Source: Paramesorhizobium deserti (GTDB taxonomy: Bacteria; Pseudomonadota; Alphaproteobacteria; Rhizobiales; Rhizobiaceae). Taken from it: a DNA stretch of 64,000 nucleotides. A program made the translations under genes and the position numbers. Position 1 is the first letter of the stretch. Each line of letters opens with the position of its first letter. The stretch is from assembly GCF_001558695.1 (NCBI RefSeq), contig NZ_LNTU01000023.1, positions 62,001 through 126,000 on the forward strand. The letters are read 5' to 3'. The notes beneath the pieces are model-generated. The model did no database searches. It had not been told where the DNA came from and saw only the letters and a list, made by a program, of their open reading frames with translations. Positions 52,537-59,733 of this stretch are shown piece by piece.

Positions 52537-53748
52537 ATGAAACGCATCGCATCATGGATCGCAGGCGCGGCGGCGCTATTTTCCGCCGCAACGGCACAGG
52601 CCGAGCCGGTAACGCTGGAAATCTGGACCATCGACCGGCCGGATCAGTACATCTATCTCGTCAAGGACGAGTTCGAGAAAGAGCATCCCGACATCAAGCT
52701 CAATCTGAAGACCGTGCAGTTCCGCGATATGGTCAATGATCTGGCGCGGGCCATGGCGACGGGCGAGGGGCCCGATGTCACTTATATCGACAATCCTGAA
52801 GTGGCGCTCTTCGCCTCGCGCGGGCTGCTGCTCGATCTGACGCCGATGATCGAGGAATCGAAGATCATCAAGAAGGAGGATATCTTCCCCGGGCCGCTCG
52901 CCTCGGTGACCTGGGACGACAAGATCTACGGCATTCCACGCGGCGCCAACACCATCGCGCTTTATTACAATGCCGATATGTTCAAGGCGAAGGGCCTTGA
53001 TCCCGACAAACCGCCGCGCACATGGGACGAACTCTATGATGCGGCGAAAAAGCTCACCGATCCCGCCAAGAACGTTTACGGCCTTGCCTTTTCCGCCGTG
53101 GCAACGGAGGAGGGCACGTTCCAGTTCCTGCCCTGGCTGCAGATGACCGGCGGCGACTATAACAAGGTCGATACCGATGGCGGCGTGAAGGTACTGGAGT
53201 TCTGGGGCAAGCTCATAGACGAGAAGCTGGCCTCGCCCGACACGCTGATCCGCAGCCAGTATGATTCCACCGCCACCTTCAACGCCGGCAATGCAGCCAT
53301 GGCGATTTCGGGTCCCTGGGAAATGCCGCGCATGGCACGAGAGGCGAAATTCGAATATCGCGCAGCGCTGCTGCCGATTCCGCAGGAAGGTGCTGCGCGG
53401 GCATCGGCGCTGGGCGAAGGCGACAACGTCATCCTCGCCAACTCGAAGCATCCGAAGGAGGCCTTCGTCCTGATCGAATGGCTCTATTCCAAGATGCCTG
53501 AGGTCTGGAACCGCTTTGGCTTTCTGCCTGCCTCGAAGGTGAAGGTGGACAATCCGCAATGGCCGGAAATCTACGCCGTGTTCGAGGAGAGCATGAAATA
53601 CGCCCGCAACCGCGGTCCGCATCCGGAGTGGCCGAAGATTTCCAAGGCGGTCTATACGGCCATCCAGTCGTCGCTGACGCACCGGAGTGAGCCGAAGGCG
53701 GCGCTGGGGGCGGCGCAAAAGCAGATCGACGGGGTGCTGGGGAGGTAG
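52537..53748 (+). CDS. Extracellular sugar-binding protein of an ABC importer
   Basis: A 403-residue family-1 solute-binding protein with a signal peptide (MKRIASWIAGAAALFSAATA, cleavage after AQA about residue 22). The mature chain has the carbohydrate-binding pattern: VTLEIWTIDRPDQYIYLVKD, MATGEGPDVTYIDNPEVALF, GIPRGANTIALYYNADMFKA and TFNAGNAAMAISGPWEMPR. It captures the substrate in the periplasm for the two permeases that follow. AGGAGG sits well before ATG 52537. Confidence 0.93.
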   Translation: MKRIASWIAGAAALFSAATAQAEPVTLEIWTIDRPDQYIYLVKDEFEKEHPDIKLNLKTVQFRDMVNDLARAMATGEGPDVTYIDNPEVALFASRGLLLDLTPMIEESKIIKKEDIFPGPLASVTWDDKIYGIPRGANTIALYYNADMFKAKGLDPDKPPRTWDELYDAAKKLTDPAKNVYGLAFSAVATEEGTFQFLPWLQMTGGDYNKVDTDGGVKVLEFWGKLIDEKLASPDTLIRSQYDSTATFNAGNAAMAISGPWEMPRMAREAKFEYRAALLPIPQEGAARASALGEGDNVILANSKHPKEAFVLIEWLYSKMPEVWNRFGFLPASKVKVDNPQWPEIYAVFEESMKYARNRGPHPEWPKISKAVYTAIQSSLTHRSEPKAALGAAQKQIDGVLGR

Positions 53749-53813
53749 GGCTATTTAGAGCAGAGGGGGGTTACTGTCCCGCCAACGTTAAAAGTAAAAA
53801 GGGAGGGGACCAT

Positions 53814-54716
53814 ATGCAATCCATCATCCGGACGATCCGGGACGGCAGCGGGTTTGATATTCTGCTGCTGGGGTTCGCCCTTGTCTATCTCGTGACGTTT
53901 TCGGCCTTCCCGATCATCTACAACATCGTCATGTCGCTGCAGACGGTCGACATGTTCACGATCGCCTCGTTCAGCCGTCCCTTCGTCGGTCTCCAGAATT
54001 ATTATAATATCCTCTCGCAGCCGATCGCTTCACTCGTCTTCTGGAACACGGTGAAGTTTGTCGTGCTCTCCATTGTATTCCAACTGTCGATTGGCTTCGG
54101 CCTCGCCCTGTTCTTCAACCAGGATTTTCCCGGCGCGACATACCTGCGCGGCCTGTTCCTCGCGGGGTGGATCATGCCGGCGCTGGTCGTCGGTGCCATC
54201 TGGAAATGGCTGCTCGCGGGCGATTTCGGCGTGATCAATCATATCCTGATGTCGCTGGGGATAACCGAAGGGCGGATCTTTTGGCTCTCCGATCCCGATA
54301 TCGCGCTCTATGCCGTCATCATCGCCAATGTCTGGCTCGGTATCCCATTCAATATGATCCTGCTCTCGGTCGGGCTCGCTAGCATCCCGCGCGATGTCTA
54401 TGAGGCGGCGGAGCTGGACGGGGCGGGGCCGTTCGAGCGGTTCCGTTCGATCACGCTGCCCCTGATGCGCGCGCAGCTTGGCGCGGTCATCTCGCTCGGC
54501 ATCATCTTCACGCTGCAGCAATTCGACCTGATCGCGGCGCTGACGCAGGGCGGCCCGGCGGATAGCTCGAACGTGGCGCAATACTGGTCCTGGCAGCTCT
54601 CGTTCCAGACTTATGAGATATCGCTCGGCAGCGCCGTCTCTGTGATGATGATCCTGTTCGTCATCGTGGTCGCGGCCATCTATGTCCGCTCCACCCGTCA
54701 CGAACACAGCTACTGA
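53814..54716 (+). CDS. Sugar ABC importer permease 1 (MalF/UgpA-type)
   Basis: A 300-residue permease with six membrane helices and the EAA loop EAAELDGAGPFERFRSITLP, which docks to the ATPase. The opening DILLLGFALVYLVTFSAFPI is typical of the first permease of sugar importers. The second permease gene starts 13 bases after its stop. Confidence 0.93.
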   Translation: MQSIIRTIRDGSGFDILLLGFALVYLVTFSAFPIIYNIVMSLQTVDMFTIASFSRPFVGLQNYYNILSQPIASLVFWNTVKFVVLSIVFQLSIGFGLALFFNQDFPGATYLRGLFLAGWIMPALVVGAIWKWLLAGDFGVINHILMSLGITEGRIFWLSDPDIALYAVIIANVWLGIPFNMILLSVGLASIPRDVYEAAELDGAGPFERFRSITLPLMRAQLGAVISLGIIFTLQQFDLIAALTQGGPADSSNVAQYWSWQLSFQTYEISLGSAVSVMMILFVIVVAAIYVRSTRHEHSY

Positions 54717-54729
54717 GGGGCCCGGGCAG

Positions 54730-55542
54730 ATGAAACGCTATGTTCTCTTTCTCATCGGCCTCACCATCACGGCGGTCTATCTCTTCCCGCTCTACTGGAT
54801 GTATCTGACGGCCTTCAAGGGAAGCTCGGAAATCTTCCAGTATCCGCCGAGCTTCTGGCCCAGCGACCCGCAATGGAACTTCCTCCAGGTGTGGAAGGAG
54901 CGGGACATGGGACGATATATCTGGAATTCGCTGCTGATCGCCGTCGGCGTCACCGTCCTTGTGACACTGCTTGGGACCGGATGCGCCTATGTGCTGGCGC
55001 GGGTGCGCAATATCTGGATGGACATGGCGCTCTTCGCCATCCTCATGATGCAGGTGCTGCCATCCTCGCTGATGGTGACGCCAATCTTCGTCGCGTTCAA
55101 TCAGCTCGGCCTGCTGGCAAGCCCGCGCCTTGCGGTCATCCTGGCGCAGACGGCAAAGGTGCTGCCGCTTTATATCGTGCTCTGCCGCGCCACCTTCGTG
55201 CAGGTGCCGCGCGAGCTGGAGGATGCGGCGCTCGTGGACGGCTCCTCGCGCGTCGGGGCGTTCTTCAACATCATGCTGCCGCTTGCGAGGAACGGCATCC
55301 TCGTCACTTCGGTGCTGATCTTCCTGCAGTCCTTCGGCGAATATGTCTATGCGCGCTCGCTGATCGCGAAAAACGAGCTGCAGACGGCGACGGTTGGCCT
55401 GCAGACCTTCATGGGACCCAACGCCAATGACTGGAACGGCATCATGACCTATGCCGCTATCTATGTGACGCCCATCCTTATTGTTTTCATGCTGCTGCAA
55501 CGGCGCATCGTCAGCGGCCTGACCGCCGGCGCGCTGAAATGA
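54730..55542 (+). CDS. Sugar ABC importer permease 2 (MalG/UgpE-type)
   Basis: A 270-residue permease with six membrane helices. The EAA-type loop reads ELEDAALVDGSSRVGAFFNI, with the family opening YLFPLYWMYLTAFKGSSEIF. ATG 54730 is used: GAGGGG lies upstream and the first helix follows at once; an in-frame ATG at 54682 falls inside permease 1. Confidence 0.93.
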   Translation: MKRYVLFLIGLTITAVYLFPLYWMYLTAFKGSSEIFQYPPSFWPSDPQWNFLQVWKERDMGRYIWNSLLIAVGVTVLVTLLGTGCAYVLARVRNIWMDMALFAILMMQVLPSSLMVTPIFVAFNQLGLLASPRLAVILAQTAKVLPLYIVLCRATFVQVPRELEDAALVDGSSRVGAFFNIMLPLARNGILVTSVLIFLQSFGEYVYARSLIAKNELQTATVGLQTFMGPNANDWNGIMTYAAIYVTPILIVFMLLQRRIVSGLTAGALK

Positions 55543-55552
55543 GGTGATCTCC

Positions 55553-56629
55553 ATGCTTCAGATCGAAATCGACCGTCTCAACAAGCATTATGCCGGATTT
55601 CACGCGCTGAAGGATATCAATATCGCCATTCCGCGAGGTTCGTTCGTTGCGCTTGTCGGCCCGTCCGGCTGTGGCAAGTCGACATTGCTGCGCACGCTGG
55701 CGGGGCTGGAGAAGACGAGCTCCGGCGATATCCGCATCGCGGGGACAAGCGTCATAGGCAAGCCGCCGCGTGAGCGCGACGTCGCCATGGTGTTCCAGTC
55801 TTATGCGCTCTATCCGCATATGGATGTGGAGCATAACATGAACTATTCGATGCGGCTCAAACGCCGACCCAAGCCGGAGATCGCCGAGCGGACGCGAGCG
55901 GCGGCCGAGACGCTGGGTCTTGGCAGCCTGCTCGACCGTCTGCCGAAGGCGCTTTCGGGCGGCCAGCGGCAGCGCGTCGCCATGGGACGCGCTATCGTGC
56001 GCAACCCCAAGGTGTTCCTGTTCGACGAACCGCTCTCCAATCTCGATGCGGCGCTACGGGTCCATATGCGCTCGGAGATCCGTAAGCTGCATGAGCGGCT
56101 GAAGGCGACTTCGGTCTATGTCACGCACGATCAGGTCGAGGCGATGACGATGGCCGATCATATCGTGGTCATGCGCGCCGGCGTGGTAGAGCAGCAGGGA
56201 AGTCCGCTCGACCTCTACGACAAGCCGGCCAACAAATTCGTCGCCGGCTTCATCGGCTCGCCCGCCATGAACTTTATTCCCGCCATTGTCAGTCCGGACG
56301 GCCATTCGCTCACGATCGAAGGCGATGCGGCGACGATGCTCGTGCTCGATCGCAAGCTCGCTCCCGGAGCGCGCTTGTGGGCAGGTCTCAGGCCCGAGCA
56401 TTTGTCACTAACACCTGTTGCGGGGAGTCTCGCTATCGATGCGGTGGTTGCAAGCGTCGAATCCACCGGCAGCATGACTTTCATCATGGTGGCTGTCGGT
56501 GCACAGCAACTGGTGGTGGCGCATAGTGGCAGGCCCGGCGTGGAAAAGGGAGGGGCCGTCCGTCTCCATATCTCTCCCCGGAATATTCATCTGTTCGACC
56601 GCGAAACGGAACTTGCCGTCTCTGGCTGA
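55553..56629 (+). CDS. Sugar ABC importer ATPase (MalK/UgpC-type)
   Basis: A 358-residue ATPase: Walker A LVGPSGCGKSTLLRTLAG, Q-loop VFQSYALYPHM, signature ALSGGQRQRVAMGRAI, Walker B VFLFDEPLSNLDA and H-loop YVTHDQVEAM. The C-terminal ~120 residues form the TOBE/regulatory domain of the CUT1 type. ATG 55553 is chosen (GAGGTG seven bases upstream); an earlier in-frame GTG (55544) overlaps the ribosome site. It completes the importer. Confidence 0.95.
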   Translation: MLQIEIDRLNKHYAGFHALKDINIAIPRGSFVALVGPSGCGKSTLLRTLAGLEKTSSGDIRIAGTSVIGKPPRERDVAMVFQSYALYPHMDVEHNMNYSMRLKRRPKPEIAERTRAAAETLGLGSLLDRLPKALSGGQRQRVAMGRAIVRNPKVFLFDEPLSNLDAALRVHMRSEIRKLHERLKATSVYVTHDQVEAMTMADHIVVMRAGVVEQQGSPLDLYDKPANKFVAGFIGSPAMNFIPAIVSPDGHSLTIEGDAATMLVLDRKLAPGARLWAGLRPEHLSLTPVAGSLAIDAVVASVESTGSMTFIMVAVGAQQLVVAHSGRPGVEKGGAVRLHISPRNIHLFDRETELAVSG

Positions 56630-56854
56630 GCAGATCTTGGCCTGATTCCGCTGGTGCAGGCAAGGCAGATCCGATAGCTTGACTTGATATGTTATTACGT
56701 TACAAGACGAGATGTTGAAGGTCGAGATGGTTCGGTTACGGGCCGTTTCGTCGGAGTGAATTCAAGGGGAGCCCAGGCGGGTATTCGGATGAGGTGAAAT
56801 CGTGCCGTCCCTTCATCTTGACGGCAGGCTTCTGACGGGCCTAAAACGTGGGTG

Positions 56855-57073
56855 ACGGTTCCCCGAGGAAGGACTTCCAGGGGATTAATAGGGAACACGG
56901 TGCGGACGACCCAATAGGGACCAAGACCGTGGCTGCCCCCGCAACTGTGAGCGGATTGCCGAGCGTCCTCGTGACGTCCTTCTCCTAGAGGATGTCATGC
57001 CACTGTCGGGTTCATTCCCGACGGGAAGGCAGATGTGAAGCAGATATCCGCAAGCCAGGAGACCTGCCGTCGA
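56855..57073 (+). promoter_or_regulatory. Cobalamin (B12) riboswitch
   Basis: All conserved parts are present in order: the P1/P3 start GACGGTTCCCCG, AATAGGGAAC-ACGGTG, GGCTGCCCCCGCAACTGTGA (the CCCGCAACTGT core), GCCACTG, GGGAAGGC, and the B12 box GCCAGGAGACCTGCC (57054-57068). It binds adenosylcobalamin and turns off the downstream genes when B12 is plentiful. It lies ahead of a 29-codon ORF and an ABC-importer gene pair. Confidence 0.96.
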
Positions 57074-57121
57074 AGTCGAAAAATCCAATTCACGGGCGGG
57101 GTTGCCCGTAGAGGAGACATC

Positions 57122-57211
57122 ATGGCAAAGCCTTTCAGCCGGTCTGCCGGCTTTATCAACTCGTTTTCCCTCCGCTTGATCGGTCATCGCCGATATCGGC
57201 CTGAAGCATAA
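57122..57211 (+). CDS. 29-residue ORF between riboswitch and importer
   Basis: ATG 57122 is preceded by a strong ribosome site (AGAGGAGACATC) and opens a 29-codon frame, MAKPFSRSAGFINSFSLRL and on, ending at TAA 57209-57211, 35 bases before the importer gene. The product is basic and has no membrane helix. It may be a leader peptide coupling translation to the riboswitch, or a small protein of its own. No family recognised. Confidence 0.45.
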   Translation: MAKPFSRSAGFINSFSLRLIGHRRYRPEA

Positions 57212-57246
57212 GTTCCGCACGGCCTGGATCATCAAAGGGGAAAACC

Positions 57247-58293
57247 ATGCAAAATTCCAATCCACGGCGCCTCCGGGGGGGCGCTTTCGCTATTGCCAGC
57301 CTTTTCGGCCTCATTGCCAGCGTTTCAACAGGCGATGCCGCCGAACAAACGAAATATCCGCTGACGCTTCAGAATTGCGGCGTCCCGGTCACCTTCAACA
57401 AGGCGCCGGAGAGGGCGGTCACCATCGGCCAGAGCAGCACCGAAATCCTGCTGTCGCTCGGCCTCGCCGACAAGATGGTGGGTACCGCCGTGTGGGTCGG
57501 CCCTGTTCTTAAAGGGTTCGAAAGCCAGAATGAAAAGATCAGGCGGCTTGCCGACAACAGCCCGAGCTTCGAATCGGTGGTCGGACAGGAGCCGGATCTG
57601 GTCGCCGTCCAGTTCGAGTGGGATGTCGGCCCGAATGGTGCGGTCGGCACGCGCGAGCAGTTCTCCGAGCTTGATATCCCGACCTATGTCTCGCCTGCGG
57701 ATTGCGTTGCCAAGGACAATTCCGGCGGGGGCGACGGCGTCCGCAAGGTGCCGTTCACGATGGAGCTTGTCTATCAGGAGATCCGCGAACTGGCGGGGAT
57801 ATTCGATGTCCAGGAGCGCGGCGAGCAGCTCGTGGCCGATCTGAAAAAACGCGAGGCGGAAGCCATCGCCTCGGTCGCCGGGACCAAGGCGGCGGGGCTG
57901 CCCATCGTGTTCTGGTTCTCCAGCAAGGACCTCAAGGGTGATGCCTTCATCGCCGGCAAGAACGGTGCGCCTGCCTATATCCTGCAGGCGCTCGGCGCGA
58001 AGAATGTGATCGATACGGAAGAGGAATGGCCGCTCGTCAGCTGGGAGACCATCGTCGGCAAGGATCCGGCAGTGATCGTTATCGCGGAGATGGATCGGCG
58101 CCGCTATGCCGCCGACGATCCGGCAGTGAAGATCGGGTTTCTTGAATCCGATCCTGTCACCGGTCAGCTCGACACCGTCCGGAAGAAGCACTTCGTCATG
58201 ATGGATGCGCAATCGATGAACCCGACGATCCGCACGATCGACGGGATCGAGGCGCTCGCCGACGGCATCAGGCAATTCGGGCTGACGAATTGA
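57247..58293 (+). CDS. Periplasmic binding protein of a B12/metal-chelate ABC importer
   Basis: A 348-residue BtuF/FecB-type binding protein with a signal peptide (cleavage near GDAAEQ, residue ~30; no lipobox Cys). Family features are NKAPERAVTIGQSSTEILLS, LGLADKMVGTAVWVGPVLKG, FESVVGQEPDLVAVQFE and KDPAVIVIAEMDR. Control by the B12 riboswitch suggests cobalamin, cobinamide or cobalt uptake. It overlaps the permease gene by four bases. Confidence 0.88.
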   Translation: MQNSNPRRLRGGAFAIASLFGLIASVSTGDAAEQTKYPLTLQNCGVPVTFNKAPERAVTIGQSSTEILLSLGLADKMVGTAVWVGPVLKGFESQNEKIRRLADNSPSFESVVGQEPDLVAVQFEWDVGPNGAVGTREQFSELDIPTYVSPADCVAKDNSGGGDGVRKVPFTMELVYQEIRELAGIFDVQERGEQLVADLKKREAEAIASVAGTKAAGLPIVFWFSSKDLKGDAFIAGKNGAPAYILQALGAKNVIDTEEEWPLVSWETIVGKDPAVIVIAEMDRRRYAADDPAVKIGFLESDPVTGQLDTVRKKHFVMMDAQSMNPTIRTIDGIEALADGIRQFGLTN

Positions 58294-59330
58294 GCATCCA
58301 TCCCATGCAGCGGGGCAGGCGGGGCATGTATGCCTCGTTTGCCGTTCTTTCGATCGCGGCACTTATCGTCTCCATCGCCATGGCGGTTTCCCTCGGCGAG
58401 ATGGCGATTCCTCCCGCGACGACTTTCAAGGCCATCGCCAATCGGCTGTTCGGCACGGAATTTGTGCTGAGCGGCATTCATGAGGGCATCATCTGGAATT
58501 ATCGGTTGAGCCGCGCGCTGGTTGCCGCCTGCTGCGGAGCGGCGCTGGCGCTTTCCGGTGTCATCCTGCAGGCCCTGTTGCGCAATCCGCTGGCCGAGCC
58601 CTATGTGCTCGGCATTTCCGCCGGTGCTTCGACAGGCGCGGTGGCGGTGATGATCCTGGGCTTCGGTCATGGCATGCTCACCCTGTCGAGCGGGGCTTTC
58701 ATCGGGGCAATCGGTGCATTTGGCTTGGTATCCATTCTTGCCGCCGGTTCCGGCGGCGGTCATGATCGGATCATCCTGGCGGGGGTCGCCGGCTCGCAGC
58801 TCTTCAACGCCCTCACATCCTATATCGTCACCACATCGGCCAATGCCGAACAGGCGCGCGGCGTGATGTTCTGGCTGCTCGGCAGTCTCGGCGGCGTCCG
58901 CTGGCCGGATGTCTATCTCGCCGCGCCAGTGGCGATCGGCGGCTTCGCCGTCTGCCTGCTCCATGCGCGGGCGCTCGACGCCTTCACTTTCGGATCGGAT
59001 GGAGCGGCGGCACTGGGCGTCCCGGTCGCCCGGGTGCGGATCGTCCTCTTGGGGCTCACCTCTCTCATGACGGCCGCCATGGTCAGCATCGTCGGTTCGA
59101 TCGGCTTCGTCGGTCTCGTCATCCCGCACGCCGCTCGCTTCATCGTCGGCCCGATGCATCTGCGTCTCATCCCGGCGGCGGTGATCTCGGGGGCGATCTT
59201 CATGGTGCTGGCGGACGTCCTCTCTAGGATCATCGTCCCGCAGCAGATTTTGCCGATCGGCGTGGTGACGGCGCTGTTCGGTGCGCCGGCTTTCGCGATC
59301 ATCCTCTATCGCGCGAGAAGGACAGTCTGA
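58290..59330 (+). CDS. FecCD/BtuC-family ABC importer permease
   Basis: A 346-residue permease with about ten membrane helices and the family blocks RLSRALVAACCGAALALSGV, NPLAEPYVLGISAGASTGAV and SIGFVGLVIPHAARFIVGPM. It starts at TTG 58290 overlapping the previous stop (TTGA); ATG 58305 is an alternative. Normally an ATPase gene (BtuD/FecE) follows, but here the next gene is on the other strand, so the ATPase must be encoded elsewhere. Confidence 0.9.
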   Translation: MSIHPMQRGRRGMYASFAVLSIAALIVSIAMAVSLGEMAIPPATTFKAIANRLFGTEFVLSGIHEGIIWNYRLSRALVAACCGAALALSGVILQALLRNPLAEPYVLGISAGASTGAVAVMILGFGHGMLTLSSGAFIGAIGAFGLVSILAAGSGGGHDRIILAGVAGSQLFNALTSYIVTTSANAEQARGVMFWLLGSLGGVRWPDVYLAAPVAIGGFAVCLLHARALDAFTFGSDGAAALGVPVARVRIVLLGLTSLMTAAMVSIVGSIGFVGLVIPHAARFIVGPMHLRLIPAAVISGAIFMVLADVLSRIIVPQQILPIGVVTALFGAPAFAIILYRARRTV

Positions 59331-59333
59331 GCG

Positions 59334-59720
59334 TCACCGGAGTTGAGCACAGGGATCGAGCAACAGCGTCGTGGCGCCGGCCCATGCGATGCCGAAGAGC
59401 GAGAGCACGCCCAATATCCGCATGACCGATATAACGAAAGAACGGTCGCCGTCGGAAGCGGCGTTAAAGCGGAAGAGCCGCGCCATTCGGCGTGGACGCC
59501 AAAGGGTGAGCCCGACCGCCGCCATTGCAATCACGGTCACGCCGGCCACCAGCACCGATATCAGCCATGGATCTACCGCCGCCGTGCCGGTGATCCGGAA
59601 GGCGCAGAGGGCGGATTGCGGTCCGTAGACCAGCAGGAGATGAGCCGCCCAGACGATCGGCCCGATCAGCAGGTAGAGGATTGCCCCGGCGACCGGACCG
59701 GCATCGTTTCCAGCTTTCAT
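59334..59720 (-). CDS. Small membrane protein of the oxidase operon
   Basis: A 128-residue protein with three membrane helices: GAILYLLIGPIVWAAHLLLV, WLISVLVAGVTVIAMAAVGL and RILGVLSLFGIAWAGATTLL. ATG 59720 (MKAGNDAGPVAG) is chosen over 59759, which lies within the oxidase gene. It begins 14 bases after the subunit I+III stop and is the last gene of that minus-strand operon. It may be an assembly factor or a small subunit (inference); no named family recognised. Its 3' end is only 3 bases from the end of the converging permease gene. Confidence 0.75.
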   Translation of the reverse strand: MKAGNDAGPVAGAILYLLIGPIVWAAHLLLVYGPQSALCAFRITGTAAVDPWLISVLVAGVTVIAMAAVGLTLWRPRRMARLFRFNAASDGDRSFVISVMRILGVLSLFGIAWAGATTLLLDPCAQLR

Positions 59721-59733
59721 CTCTTCGCCTTTC

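Noticed and set aside
56681-56710. TGTTATTACGTTAC resembling a Zur-type zinc operator
   Set aside because: The dyad is imperfect and the downstream genes are already explained by the B12 riboswitch; a Zur footprint would be needed.
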